Shown: piece after piece, positions 27,645 to 36,167 of the stretch | Position numbering within the stretch: position 1 is the first letter of the stretch | Layout of the letters: every line of letters begins with the position of its first letter | Source of the DNA: Pseudonocardia terrae | Lineage (GTDB): Bacteria > Actinomycetota > Actinomycetes > Mycobacteriales > Pseudonocardiaceae | Assembly: GCF_021343995.1 (NCBI RefSeq) | Contig: NZ_JAJTTE010000028.1 | Coordinates: 34,615 to 98,614, forward strand | Direction: 5' to 3' | Length of the DNA: 64,000 nucleotides | The notes under the pieces: generated by a model | Database searches by the model: none | Told to the model about the DNA's origin: nothing | The model's input: the letters and a program-made list of their open reading frames with translations, nothing else | Translations under genes and position numbers: made by a program

Positions 27645-29222
27645 GTGAGCCGGGTGGTCGTCATCGGGGCCGGCGTCGGCGGGCTGGCCGCGGCAGCCCG
27701 GCTCGCGGCGCTGGGGCACGAGGTGGCGCTGCACGAGCGCGCGGACACCCACGGCGGCAAGCTCGGCGTCGCCGAGGTCGGCGGGTTCACGTTCGACACC
27801 GGGCCCTCGCTGCTCACCCTGCCCGCGGTGCTCGAGGACGTCTTCGCGGCCACCGGCGGCCCGTCCGGGCTGGTCGTCGAGCCGGTGGACCCCGTGTGCG
27901 CCTACACCTTCGCCGACGGCACCCGGCTCGACATGCCGCACGATCCCGCCGCCGTGCCGGCCGCCCTCGACGCCGCCCTCGGGCCCGGCACGGACGCCGC
28001 CTGGCAGGCGCTGCACGCCCGGTCCGGGCGGCTGTGGGAGCTCGTCGGCGAGGCCGTGCTCCGTCGCCCGCTCGACCTGCGCACGCTGCTGCGGATGTCC
28101 GCGCGTCTGGAGGACCTGCGGGCGGTCGCGCCCTGGCGGACCCTCGCCGGGCTGGGCCGTGAGCTGCTGCCGGACCCGCGGCTGCGGACGTGGTTCGCCC
28201 GCTACGCGACCTACTCGGGCTCCGACTTCCGCCGCACACCCGCGGTGTTGTCCGTGACGCCCTACGTCGAGCAGCGCTTCGGCGGCTGGTACGTCCGCGG
28301 CGGACTGCGCCGGATCGCCGACGCGCTGCTCGACCGGTGCCGGGAGCTCGGCGTGGCCGTCCACCTCGGGTCGGAGGTCGACGCGGTGATCCTCGCCGGC
28401 GGGGCGGTGCGGGGCGTGCGGGTCTGCGGTCGCGAGGTACCGGCCGACATCGTCGTGTGCAACGCCGACGCCTCCCTGCTCTACGAACGGCTGCTCCCGG
28501 CCGACACCGCGCGGCAGGCCCGGCGCGAACTGCGCCGCGCGCCCCGCTCGCTGGCCGGGTTCGTCCTCCTCCTGGGGCTCGACGGGCGCGATCACGGCCC
28601 CGCACACCGGGTCTGGTTCCCTGAGAACTACGCCGCGGAGTTCGACGCGATCTTCGGCCGGCAACCGCGCCCGGTGCCCGACCCGACGATCTACGTGCAC
28701 TCCCCGGCGGACCCCGCACTCCGCCCCGACGACGCGAGCGAGGGCTGGTTCGTGCTGGTCAATGCACCTGTCCACGATCCCGGCCGCGGCGTCGACTGGG
28801 ACGCGCCGGGGCTGCGCGAGCGCTACGCCGACCACGTCCTCGCCACCCTGGCCGGGCGCGGCACGGACGTCCGGGACCGCATCCGCGTCCGGGAGATCCG
28901 CACACCGGCCGATCTCGAACGCGATGCCGGCGCCCCGGGCGGGGCGATCTACGGCACCGCCTCGCACGGCCCGCGGGCCGCGCTGCGCCGCCCGGCCAAC
29001 CGGTCCCCCGTCCCCGGGCTCTACCTGGTCGGGGGGTCGGCGCACCCCGGCGGCGGGCTGCCGCTCGTGCTGCTCTCCGCCGAGATCACCGCCGGGCTCA
29101 TCGGTCCGGCGGGAACTCCCGCGGGATCGCCCGCCGGATCCCCACCACCAGCTGGAGCAGCCCCACCGCGCCCACGACCGTCCACGCGACCACGAGCACC
29201 GTGGCCCAGTTCCAGCCGGTGA
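27645..29222 (+). CDS. Phytoene desaturase-family oxidoreductase (CrtI/CrtD-like)
   Basis: The 525 aa FAD enzyme starts VVVIGAGVGGLAAAARLAALG, has TFDTGPSLLTLP and GGWYVRGGLRRIADALL, and ends with GLYLVGGSAHPGGGLPLVLLSAEI. These are the standard CrtI-type landmarks. It could be the lycopene-forming desaturase or a CrtD-type desaturase acting after hydration and glycosylation. The final 40 residues are Pro/Ala/Arg-rich, carry no homology and are encoded on the strand opposite the phosphatidyltransferase 3' end. Confidence 0.85.
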   Translation: MSRVVVIGAGVGGLAAAARLAALGHEVALHERADTHGGKLGVAEVGGFTFDTGPSLLTLPAVLEDVFAATGGPSGLVVEPVDPVCAYTFADGTRLDMPHDPAAVPAALDAALGPGTDAAWQALHARSGRLWELVGEAVLRRPLDLRTLLRMSARLEDLRAVAPWRTLAGLGRELLPDPRLRTWFARYATYSGSDFRRTPAVLSVTPYVEQRFGGWYVRGGLRRIADALLDRCRELGVAVHLGSEVDAVILAGGAVRGVRVCGREVPADIVVCNADASLLYERLLPADTARQARRELRRAPRSLAGFVLLLGLDGRDHGPAHRVWFPENYAAEFDAIFGRQPRPVPDPTIYVHSPADPALRPDDASEGWFVLVNAPVHDPGRGVDWDAPGLRERYADHVLATLAGRGTDVRDRIRVREIRTPADLERDAGAPGGAIYGTASHGPRAALRRPANRSPVPGLYLVGGSAHPGGGLPLVLLSAEITAGLIGPAGTPAGSPAGSPPPAGAAPPRPRPSTRPRAPWPSSSR

Positions 29223-29775
29223 GCGGAGTGCCCGCGGGCAGCGCCCCCGCCCCCAGTGCGGCCACCGCCACGACGATCACCCGGCTCGGCCGCTCCGCCA
29301 CCGTCACCCCGCCGACGCCGGGCATCCCGACGGACTGCGCCCGCGCCCGGACGTACTCGTGCAGCAGCACCGACACCGCGGCCGCGATCGCCCAGCCGGG
29401 CGGTGCCCCCAGCGCCACCAGCACCGCGGCCAGCAGGAGGTCGCCGACCCGGTCCGCCGCGGCGTCGACGACCGCGCCGAGCGGACGGGCCCGTCCGGTG
29501 CGCAGGGCCACGGCGCCGTCGAGCCCGTCGAGGCTCCCCGCGGCCACCACGAGCACCACCGCGAGCAGCGGCCAGCGCCCACCCGCCGCCGCGGCGGCCC
29601 ACGCCCCCGCGACCGCCAGCACGCCGGCCACCGACAGCACGTCCGGCGGCACACGGCCGACCGGGCCCGCGGCCAGCCCCTGCACCAGCCGCAGCCATCC
29701 GCGCACGATCGCCGACGGCTGCACGCCGGCGTGCAGGGCGGACCACCCGGCCGCATCCGTCCGTGGCTCCTCCAC
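29098..29775 (-). CDS. CDP-alcohol phosphatidyltransferase-family membrane protein
   Basis: The 225 aa product carries the CDP-alcohol motif in SLDGLDGAVALRTGRARPLG followed by AVVDAAADRVGD. All four metal-binding aspartates are present, but the usual Arg after DGxxA is Leu. Several transmembrane segments follow the normal plan. The reaction joins a CDP-activated lipid to an alcohol; the alcohol is not deducible. The GTG at 29775 is inferred from the Val-Glu-Glu-Pro start. The 3' end overlaps the desaturase gene tail-to-tail by 125 bases. Confidence 0.8.
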   Translation of the reverse strand: MEEPRTDAAGWSALHAGVQPSAIVRGWLRLVQGLAAGPVGRVPPDVLSVAGVLAVAGAWAAAAAGGRWPLLAVVLVVAAGSLDGLDGAVALRTGRARPLGAVVDAAADRVGDLLLAAVLVALGAPPGWAIAAAVSVLLHEYVRARAQSVGMPGVGGVTVAERPSRVIVVAVAALGAGALPAGTPLTGWNWATVLVVAWTVVGAVGLLQLVVGIRRAIPREFPPDR

Positions 29776-29826
29776 GGCGTCAGCCTCGCACCGCCGGGCG
29801 GCCCGCGCCCGCCGCGGGAGCGGCCG

Positions 29827-30672
29827 ATGAGCCCCGAGCGCAGCCCGCGGGCCCTCCTGCGCGAGACGACCCGGTCCTTCCCCGGCAGCGACGTCGCCCT
29901 CTGGGCCGCCGGGGCGACGTTCTTCGGCCTGCTCGGCCTGGTCCCGCTCGCGCTGGTCTCGCTGCGGGTCGCCGGGGTGCTCGTCGGGCCGGACTCGCTG
30001 CGGGCCGGCATGGACACCGCGATCTCCGGGCTCCCGGGCGGGCACGGCACACCGGCGGCGCTGCGCACGCTCACCGCCACGGCGTCGGCCATGTCCTGGT
30101 GGCAGACGCTGGTGGCGCTCTTCCCGGCCAGCCTCTACGGCGAGGGGCTGCGCCGCGCGTTCCTGCAGCTCTCCCCCGCGCAGGACCGGTTCACCGGGTG
30201 GCGCGGACGGCTCGGCCTGCTCGCGCTGGCGGTGGTCGCCCCGGTGCTGGTGCTGGCCGTGCTCGCCGCCTCCCCACTGGTCGCGCCGCTCTACGTGCGC
30301 GGCGGCTGGTGGCTCGTGCTGGGTGTCGTCGTCGCCTTCCACGTCGTGTGGGTCACCGTGTCGGTGGCCCTGGTACTGGTCTTCCGGCTCGTCGGCCCCG
30401 GCCGCATCGGCGGGAAGGCGCTGCTGCTCGGCGGTTTCGGCACCGGGTCCGTCCTCGCCGGGTTCCTGCAGGGCTTCCTGCTGTTCCTCGCCATCCCGGT
30501 CGAGTGGTCGGCCCCGTTCGGCGGGCTCCCGATCGTCGGCGCCGTCTCCGCCCTGGCGCTGTGGCTCTACCTGCTCCACGTCCTGCTGCTCACGGGGTAC
30601 CGGGCCACGCTCGTGGCCGACGACGTCCTTCGCGGCCGGGTCCCGCCGAGATCCGGACAGGACCACGTTTGA
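29827..30672 (+). CDS. YihY/BrkB-family membrane protein (second copy)
   Basis: The 281 aa protein has about six hydrophobic segments: DVALWAAGATFFGLLGLVPLALVSL, TLVALFPASLYGEGLRRAFLQL, LALAVVAPVLVLAVLAASPLVAPLY and ALWLYLLHVLLLTGYRATLV. It is a more divergent YihY/BrkB member than the one at 22982. The ATG at 29827 begins right where homology starts, and the long open frame upstream is only antisense to other genes. Function is unknown. Confidence 0.82.
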   Translation: MSPERSPRALLRETTRSFPGSDVALWAAGATFFGLLGLVPLALVSLRVAGVLVGPDSLRAGMDTAISGLPGGHGTPAALRTLTATASAMSWWQTLVALFPASLYGEGLRRAFLQLSPAQDRFTGWRGRLGLLALAVVAPVLVLAVLAASPLVAPLYVRGGWWLVLGVVVAFHVVWVTVSVALVLVFRLVGPGRIGGKALLLGGFGTGSVLAGFLQGFLLFLAIPVEWSAPFGGLPIVGAVSALALWLYLLHVLLLTGYRATLVADDVLRGRVPPRSGQDHV

Positions 30673-30735
30673 GCAGCGCTTCCGGGACCTATCCCCCGGA
30701 GGACCGCCGTGATCCGGCACGACAGGAAGGACACC

Positions 30736-31302
30736 ATGAGCACCACCGAGTCCCGCCCGCAGATCAACTACACCGTCCCCGGCATGAAGACCGACCAGGC
30801 CGGTGAGGTCGTCACCCTCCTGCAGGACCGGCTCAACGCTCTCAACGACCTCGCGCTGACGCTCAAGCACGTGCACTGGAACGTGGTCGGGCCGAACTTC
30901 ATCGCGGTGCACACCATGCTCGACCCTCAGGTCGACGGCGTCCGCGGGATGGTCGACGACGTCGCCGAGCGGATCGCCACCCTCGGCGGCTCGCCGTGCG
31001 GCACCCCCGGCGCCCTGGTCGCGCAGCGCAGCTGGGACGACTACTCGATCGGCCGCAACGACGCGATCGCCCACCTCGGCGCCCTCGACCTCGTCTACGC
31101 CGGGGTGATCGAGGACCACCGGACCGCGATCGAGAAGACCGAGGAGCTCGACCCGGTCACCCAGGACATGCTGATCGCCCAGGCCGGCGAGCTCGAGCAG
31201 TACCAGTGGTTCGTCCGGGCGCACCTCGAGAACGCCGACGGCACGCTCCGCTCGGCGACCGCGGACACCGAGGTCGACGCGGCCAAGGCCGCCGACCGCT
31301 GA
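30736..31302 (+). CDS. dps: Dps-family DNA-protecting ferritin
   Basis: The 188 aa ferritin-like protein has the Dps ferroxidase signature: LKHVHWNVVGPNFIAVHTMLD and DVAERIATLGG with conserved His, Asp and Glu ligands. It should form a 12-subunit shell that oxidises and stores iron and shields DNA in stress. AGGAAGGA sits at good distance from the ATG. A GTTT-N16-GACCTAT sequence from 30667, overlapping the end of the BrkB gene, loosely resembles SigB/SigF promoters. Confidence 0.95.
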   Translation: MSTTESRPQINYTVPGMKTDQAGEVVTLLQDRLNALNDLALTLKHVHWNVVGPNFIAVHTMLDPQVDGVRGMVDDVAERIATLGGSPCGTPGALVAQRSWDDYSIGRNDAIAHLGALDLVYAGVIEDHRTAIEKTEELDPVTQDMLIAQAGELEQYQWFVRAHLENADGTLRSATADTEVDAAKAADR

Positions 31303-31536
31303 CGCCTCACCGGACGGGCGGCCCTCACCGGGTCGCCCGTCCGGCGCGCCGGCCGCTGCGCTGCCACTCTGCGATCGGCCCCGCTACCGACTCCTCCCAG
31401 GGCAATGCCCCGTCCTCGACGAGTGCCGTCGGCACGCCCTCGCCGTCGACGAGCCCTACGGCGTGTGGGCGGGCTCTCGGAGCACGAACGGCTCGCGATC
31501 ACCCGGTCGGCGCGTCGCCGACCGCGTACCTGACCG

Positions 31537-32109
31537 TCAGGCACGGCGCCCCTCCGGACCGGCCCGCAGCCGATGAGTCAGGTCCTCGATCTCGCCACGG
31601 GCGTCGTCGAGCTGTTCCCGGGCCCGGGCCAGCTCGTCGGCGCGGTGCCGCAGGTCCGAGCGTGCGGTGTCGAGCGCCTCGGTGGCCTGGTTGCGCGCGT
31701 CGTCGGCCTCGCGGCGGGCGTCCTCGGCCCGCCGGCGGGCGTCGTCGGCCTCGCGGCGGGCGTCGTCGGCCTCGCGGCGGGCGTCGTCGGCGCGTTCGCG
31801 GGCCCGGTCGCTGACGACCAGTCGGTCCTCGAGGTCGGCGATGGTCTGCGCGGAGGCCAGCGTGTGCCCCGTGTCGAGCAGCTCGCGCAGCCGGCCGGCC
31901 AGGGTGAGCTGGCGGCGCGAGTACCGGCGGTGCCCGCCGTCGGTGCGGTGCGGCTGCAGGGCGCCGGCGTTGTCCAGGCTGCGCAGGAACGCGGGCCGGA
32001 CACCGAGGATCTCGGCGGCGCGCCCCATCGAGACGGACGGGTGGTCCACGTCGTCGGGCCTGTCGTCGTCGAGCTTGCTGTCGCCGGGCCCGCCGGGGTT
32101 GTCGGCCAC
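31537..32109 (-). CDS. MerR-type regulator with repeat-built coiled coil
   Basis: The 190 aa product has a MerR winged-helix domain (residues 26-88: VSMGRAAEILGVRPAFLRSL, GGHRRYSRRQL). A long coiled coil of near-identical heptads ADDARRE (105-185) replaces the usual effector domain. No metal or drug ligand cysteines are present. The GTG at 32109 is the most plausible start; a second GTG about 75 bases further upstream is in frame. A palindrome in its own promoter spacer suggests autoregulation by the distort-and-unwind mode of MerR proteins. Confidence 0.82.
   Translation of the reverse strand: MADNPGGPGDSKLDDDRPDDVDHPSVSMGRAAEILGVRPAFLRSLDNAGALQPHRTDGGHRRYSRRQLTLAGRLRELLDTGHTLASAQTIADLEDRLVVSDRARERADDARREADDARREADDARRRAEDARREADDARNQATEALDTARSDLRHRADELARAREQLDDARGEIEDLTHRLRAGPEGRRA
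31697..31801. repeat. Five 21-bp tandem repeats in the MerR-type gene
   Basis: Units start at 31697, 31718, 31739, 31760 and 31781. The first, third and fourth are identical, and the others differ by a few bases. Each encodes one heptad of the coiled coil. Confidence 0.9.
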
Positions 32110-32191
32110 GACCTGCCGCCCGCCTCCCTTCCGCCGCCGCGTCCCGAGCACGCGCAACCGCTCGTCGACAGCTGTCACGTGCCGCGCGAAA

Positions 32192-32220
32192 CTTGTAGCA
32201 GCTGCTATAGGTTCAGGCAA
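32192..32220 (-). promoter_or_regulatory. MerR-type promoter with palindrome in the spacer
   Basis: On minus, a -35 TTGCCT (32220-32215) and -10 TACAAG (32197-32192) are 17 bases apart. The perfect palindrome TAGCAGCTGCTA (32196-32207) fills the spacer next to the -10. On plus, TATAGG (32206-32211) could be the -10 for the divergent GAF gene, so one bound dimer could control both. Confidence 0.55.
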
Positions 32221-32270
32221 GCGCGCCCGAGGAACCCGGGCCGGGACCGCGGCGGTACGTGAGGAGGACG

Positions 32271-32579
32271 ATGGACGACCGCTCCCCGGGGCAGGGCTGG
32301 ATCCACGATCTTCGCGAGGGCTCCTTCCACGAGGACCGGGCCATGGAGTCGGCGAGCGCAGCGCCGCGCCGGCTCGCCCTGTCGATGGCCGAGCTGGCCC
32401 GCGACCTCTACCGCGCCGGCAGCAGCGAACAGGTCGTCGACCGGGTGTTGGCCGCCTGCGTCGACCTGGTCGACGGCTGTGCCGCCGCGGGCGCCTCCCT
32501 CCGGCACTCCCGGGACCGCATCGAGACCCCCGCGACCACCGGCGAGTCGGCGTCGTCGACGACCGGGCGTCAGCCATGA
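32271..32579 (+). pseudogene. Truncated GAF-domain (GAF-ANTAR type) protein
   Basis: The frame starts with MDDRSPGQGWIHD after a GAGGAGG ribosome site and gives about 90 residues of GAF-ANTAR-like sequence (LALSMAELARDLYRAGS, VLAACVDLVDGCAAAGASL, RIETPATT). Homology then stops abruptly near 32545, and the last residues are read antisense to an acyl-CoA synthetase remnant. The rest of the GAF domain and any ANTAR RNA-binding domain are missing. It is divergent from the MerR-type gene and shares its promoter region, as an intact partner would. Confidence 0.65.
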
Positions 32580-33565
32580 TCGACGCCTGCCCGCACGAGC
32601 CGAGCAGCTCCGGCCGGGCGGGGTCGTGGTCGTGCTTGGCCAGCCGGGTGCCCCAGTTCGGGCACTCGGTCTGGCCGAAGAGCTGCACGAACACCGGCCC
32701 GAACACGTCCAGTGCCCGCGCGAGCCGCGACGGCGCGATCGGGGCGGCGCCGTAGACGACCGTGCGCAGCGGCAGGTCCTCCCGCTCCCGGACCAGGTCG
32801 AGCAGCCGGTAGATCATCGTCGGCACGAGGAAGGTCCAGGTGATCCCCGGTCGCGCAGCAGGTCGAGGGCGCGGGCGGCGTCGAAGCCCGGCTCGATCAC
32901 GATCGTCGCGCCGCGGACCAGCGCGGACTGCGCGAACAACCCGGCCGCGTGTGCGAGCGGGGTCATCAGCAGCAGCCGCTCGTCCTGGGCGATCTCGGCC
33001 TCGAGGATCTGCGCGTACTGCACCGCGACGGCCGCGGCCTGGGTGTGCACGACCCCTTCGGCAGCCCGGTGGTGCCTCCGGTGAAGTAGATCGCCGCCCG
33101 GTCCGCGGCGCCGGTCCCGGGCGGCGGCACGGCGACGTCGGCGGGACCGGTCAGGCTCTCCCCCACCGGCGGGCCGCCGCCGTCGTCGACCCGCAGGACC
33201 GGCAGGCCCGCCCCGGCCCGCTCACCGAGGGCCGCGACGCTGCTGCCGAGCACGAGCGCCCGGACCCGCGCCGCCTTCAGGACGTGGGCGACCGTCGACT
33301 CGGGCAGCAGCGGGTTGACGGGCACCTTCACCGCGCCCATCCGCGCCACCGCAACGTCCGCCACCACGAAATCGACGCAGTTGCCCAGGTAGAGGGCCAC
33401 CGCGTCGCCCGCGCGCACGCCGCCGGACCGGAGCTGGTCCGCCACCGCCGCGGACCAGCGATCGAGGTCGCGGTAGGTCCAGCTCCGCCCGCCGGCCTCG
33501 ACCGCCGTCCGTGCACGGTGGCGGTGCAAGGCGGCCTCGAACTCCTCACCCAGCGTCGCGCGCAC
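32541..33565 (-). pseudogene. Acyl-CoA synthetase (AMP-binding) remnant with three frameshifts and lost 3' end
   Basis: An intact N-terminus begins at GTG 33565 (VRATLGEEFEAAL; WTYRDLDRWSAAVADQL) and runs to the AMP-binding P-loop IYFTGGTTGLPKG. The frame then shifts near 33058 into VHTQAAAVAVQYAQI and PLAHAAGLFAQSALVRG. It shifts again near 32845 into VPTMIYRLLDLV, VVYGAAPIAPSRL and QLFGQTECPNWG, and a third time near 32562 in ADARVVDDAD. Homology ends near 32541, where the truncated GAF gene begins in opposite orientation, so the C-terminal domain is lost. All three shifts fit loss of one G from a G run. It lies 3 bases after the SDR stop and was the third gene of that operon. Confidence 0.8.
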
Positions 33566-33568
33566 CTC

Positions 33569-34405
33569 TCAGGACGGCCTCTCCACCAGGCCCTGCGCGA
33601 ACGCGACGTCCCAGTACGAGTGCAGGCCGCGGACGTGCTGGCCCCCGTCGACCGGGAGGAAGTGACCCGTGATCCGTTGCGCCGCAGGCGACATCAGGAA
33701 CAACGCCACGTCGGCGATGTCCGACGGCTCCTGGTTGCGCTTGTCCGCGACCAGGGTCCGGTCGGTGAACTCCTGCCCGATCTGCCCGACGGAGAAGCCC
33801 TCCCCGAGCGGGGTGTTGACCAGGCCCGGCCCGATCGAGTTGACCCGGACGCCACGCCGGCCGAGCTCCCCCGCGCAGGTCTGCGTGAACTGCATGACAC
33901 CGGCCTTCGCGGCGCAGTAGTGCCCCATCCCGTCCGTGGCCGCGATCGCGTTGAGCGAGGAGATGTTGACGATCGAGCGGGGCGCACCGTCGTCGGGGAG
34001 CTGCCGCGCGAACTCCCTCGTGCAGAGGAACGTCCCCTTCAGCAGCGTGTCGACGACGAGGTCCCACTCCTCCTCGGTGGTGTCCTCGACCAGCGAGACC
34101 GTGGCGGTGCCGGCGTTGTTGACCAGGTGGTCGACCACGCCGAACCGCTCGGCGGCCAGCGCGAACGCCGCCTGGACGTCGGCCGCCACCGACACCGAGC
34201 CCTCGTGCCAGGCGATCCGGTCGCCGCCCCCGAGCTCCGCGGACGCGGCCTCGATGTTCGCGGGCTCGATCTCGAGGACGACGACGTTCGCCCCCTTCTC
34301 CAGCACCGCCGCGGTGATCCCCTTGCCGATCCCGCTGCCGCCGCCCGTGACGAACACGGTGCGGCCGGCGAGCTCCGGGACCGGCGACGACAGCCCGGCC
34401 TCCAT
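33569..34405 (-). CDS. SDR-family oxidoreductase
   Basis: The 278 aa classical SDR has VTGGGSGIGKG, an acidic LEIEP after the second strand favouring NAD, NNAGTATVSL, IVNISSLN, HYCAAK (Tyr and Lys intact) and the C-terminal HFLPVDGGQHVRGLHSYWD. The ATG overlaps the upstream LLM stop by one base (TGATG), so the two are translationally coupled. The gene probably oxidises an alcohol produced in the same pathway. Confidence 0.9.
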   Translation of the reverse strand: MEAGLSSPVPELAGRTVFVTGGGSGIGKGITAAVLEKGANVVVLEIEPANIEAASAELGGGDRIAWHEGSVSVAADVQAAFALAAERFGVVDHLVNNAGTATVSLVEDTTEEEWDLVVDTLLKGTFLCTREFARQLPDDGAPRSIVNISSLNAIAATDGMGHYCAAKAGVMQFTQTCAGELGRRGVRVNSIGPGLVNTPLGEGFSVGQIGQEFTDRTLVADKRNQEPSDIADVALFLMSPAAQRITGHFLPVDGGQHVRGLHSYWDVAFAQGLVERPS

Positions 34406-35514
34406 CAGTCGATGCCGAGAGCGCGGTCGGCCAGCTTCTGCCGCCGGTCGAGGCGCTCACGCTTCGTGAAGTGCGGCATGACGTACCGGGCGAACATCTC
34501 CAGCGACCGGTTCCACCTGTCCGTGGTCACCCAGTCCCGGCAGTTGATCAGCAGCGTGCCGAAGCCGCCGACCTCCTCCTCGAGTTCCTTGATCTGCCGC
34601 ACGCAGTCCTCGGGACTGCCGATGATCCACGGGATGTTGTCGACCATCCAGTCCAGCGTGAGGTCCGCGTCGGTCATCCCGTCGCCGATCTTCATCAGCG
34701 CGCCGAGGCCGAGCCCGAACAGGTAGTCGTAGGAGAGCTTCACGCCCTCGCGGATGTCGCGCAGCGCCTGGTCCTTGTCGTCGGTGACGTAGACCTCGCG
34801 CACGATCCGCCAGTTGTCCCTGGTCACGGCGGGGTCGATGCCGGAGCGGGCGCCCGCCTCCAACATGGCCGCGCCCATCGCCTTGAGGTCCGGCGCATCC
34901 TGGTACGTGCCGTTGTCCGTGGGCGCGAAGTGCACGGACAGCGGCTTCCAGCCACGCTCGCCGCACTTGGCGTAGTTGTGCACTCCGGTGAGACCGGCGA
35001 TCGCGAACGGCGGCACGTCCTGGTACGGGCCCACCTGCAGCTGCCGGTTCTCGTACTTCCAGTACACGCCCTCGTAGGTGACGGGATCGTCCGACGTGAG
35101 CAGCTGCCAGATGATCTCGAGCGCCTCGTTCGTCCGCGGCGACGCCTCGGAGGGCTCCAGGCCGAACAGCGCCTTGTCCGTGGGCAGCCCGCCGCCGCCG
35201 AAGCCGTACTCGAGCCGGCCGTGCGTGAGGTGGTCCAGGAAGGCCATCCGCTCGGCCACCATGAAGGGGTCCTGGTAGGGCAGGTTGATCACGCCGGTGC
35301 CCAGCCGGATCCGGTGGGTCACCGCGGACGCCTTGGCGATCATGTACTCCGGCACCGGCACGTTCTCGTAGCCGCCCGTGTGGTGCTCGCCGATCCAGAA
35401 CTCCGAGAAGCCCAGCCGCTCGGCCTCGACGATCGTCGCGATGTCGCGGTCGTACGAGAGCGTCCAGTTCTCGCGGGGCGGATGCTCCGGCATGGTGAAG
35501 AAACCGAACTTCAT
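34405..35514 (-). CDS. LLM-class flavin-dependent oxidoreductase (monooxygenase type)
   Basis: The 369 aa luciferase-like protein begins MKFGFFTMPEHPPRENW and has EFWIGEHHTGGYENVPVPEY, RLGTGVINLPYQDPFMVAERM and GRLEYGFGGGGLPTDKALFG. These match FMN-dependent two-component monooxygenases and Baeyer-Villiger type II relatives. An AGAGGA ribosome site precedes the ATG at 35514, while the open frame extends to 35559. It is the first gene of the LLM-SDR-acyl-CoA synthetase operon. The flavin reductase partner is not next to it. Confidence 0.9.
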   Translation of the reverse strand: MKFGFFTMPEHPPRENWTLSYDRDIATIVEAERLGFSEFWIGEHHTGGYENVPVPEYMIAKASAVTHRIRLGTGVINLPYQDPFMVAERMAFLDHLTHGRLEYGFGGGGLPTDKALFGLEPSEASPRTNEALEIIWQLLTSDDPVTYEGVYWKYENRQLQVGPYQDVPPFAIAGLTGVHNYAKCGERGWKPLSVHFAPTDNGTYQDAPDLKAMGAAMLEAGARSGIDPAVTRDNWRIVREVYVTDDKDQALRDIREGVKLSYDYLFGLGLGALMKIGDGMTDADLTLDWMVDNIPWIIGSPEDCVRQIKELEEEVGGFGTLLINCRDWVTTDRWNRSLEMFARYVMPHFTKRERLDRRQKLADRALGID

Positions 35515-35759
35515 CGGTCGGGTCCTCTCGCAGGTCCGGTCGGCTCCGGGCGCAGGCACGACGCCCGGAACTCGACCTCACGGACGAACACGGGTCTGCT
35601 GATCGCAGGCCGAGTCACTGTGTCGTCGGGCCACGATCGGCGTCAAGATGCCTACCCTGTGTCACCTTGGTGGTCTCCACAACCGTGGACAGCCGAACGA
35701 CGGTGTGGTTCCCGCCCAGGGTTCATCCCCGTCCGGGAAGGGAGCGGGTTGCGGCCGGC

Positions 35760-36089
35760 TCAGCTGCCTTCCGCGCGCCGCCTCGCGACCGGCGCGCCGG
35801 CCAGGTCCTCCTCGTTGCACAGCAGCTTGACCTCGTAGTACGGGGCCCCGGCCCGGTCGTCGTAGTCGAGGTGGATCGCGATGACGTCGAGCGGCTCGCC
35901 GAGCCACTCCTGCGCGGCGCGCAGCCATTCCGCGGAACGGGCCAGCGCCGACGGGAGATCGTCGTCGCGGAACACCACGGGCCGGAAGGGCACGTCCTGG
36001 ATCTCGTCCTGCTCACCGTCCTGCGGCCGGGGCAGGTCCCCGGACAGGCCGGCCTCGTCGAGCTGCAGTTCGACCAAGTTGTCGCTCAC
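35760..36089 (-). CDS. Hypothetical acidic protein (109 aa)
   Basis: A soluble, acidic protein (VELQLDEAGLSGDL, FRPVVFRDDDLPSALARSAEWL, LDVIAIHLDYDDRAGAPYYEVKLLCNEEDL) without a family I recognise. Its regular secondary-structure pattern and codon bias support a real gene. It starts with GTG at 36089 and follows the pyrophosphatase gene on the same strand after 78 bases. Confidence 0.7.
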   Translation of the reverse strand: MSDNLVELQLDEAGLSGDLPRPQDGEQDEIQDVPFRPVVFRDDDLPSALARSAEWLRAAQEWLGEPLDVIAIHLDYDDRAGAPYYEVKLLCNEEDLAGAPVARRRAEGS

Positions 36090-36167
36090 CGTCCCGAGCC
36101 TAGGCCCCAGGAGGGGAGCGGAGGGGACCGGCGAGTGCCGCGCACGGTCCGGGCCGCCGGCGGGCGG

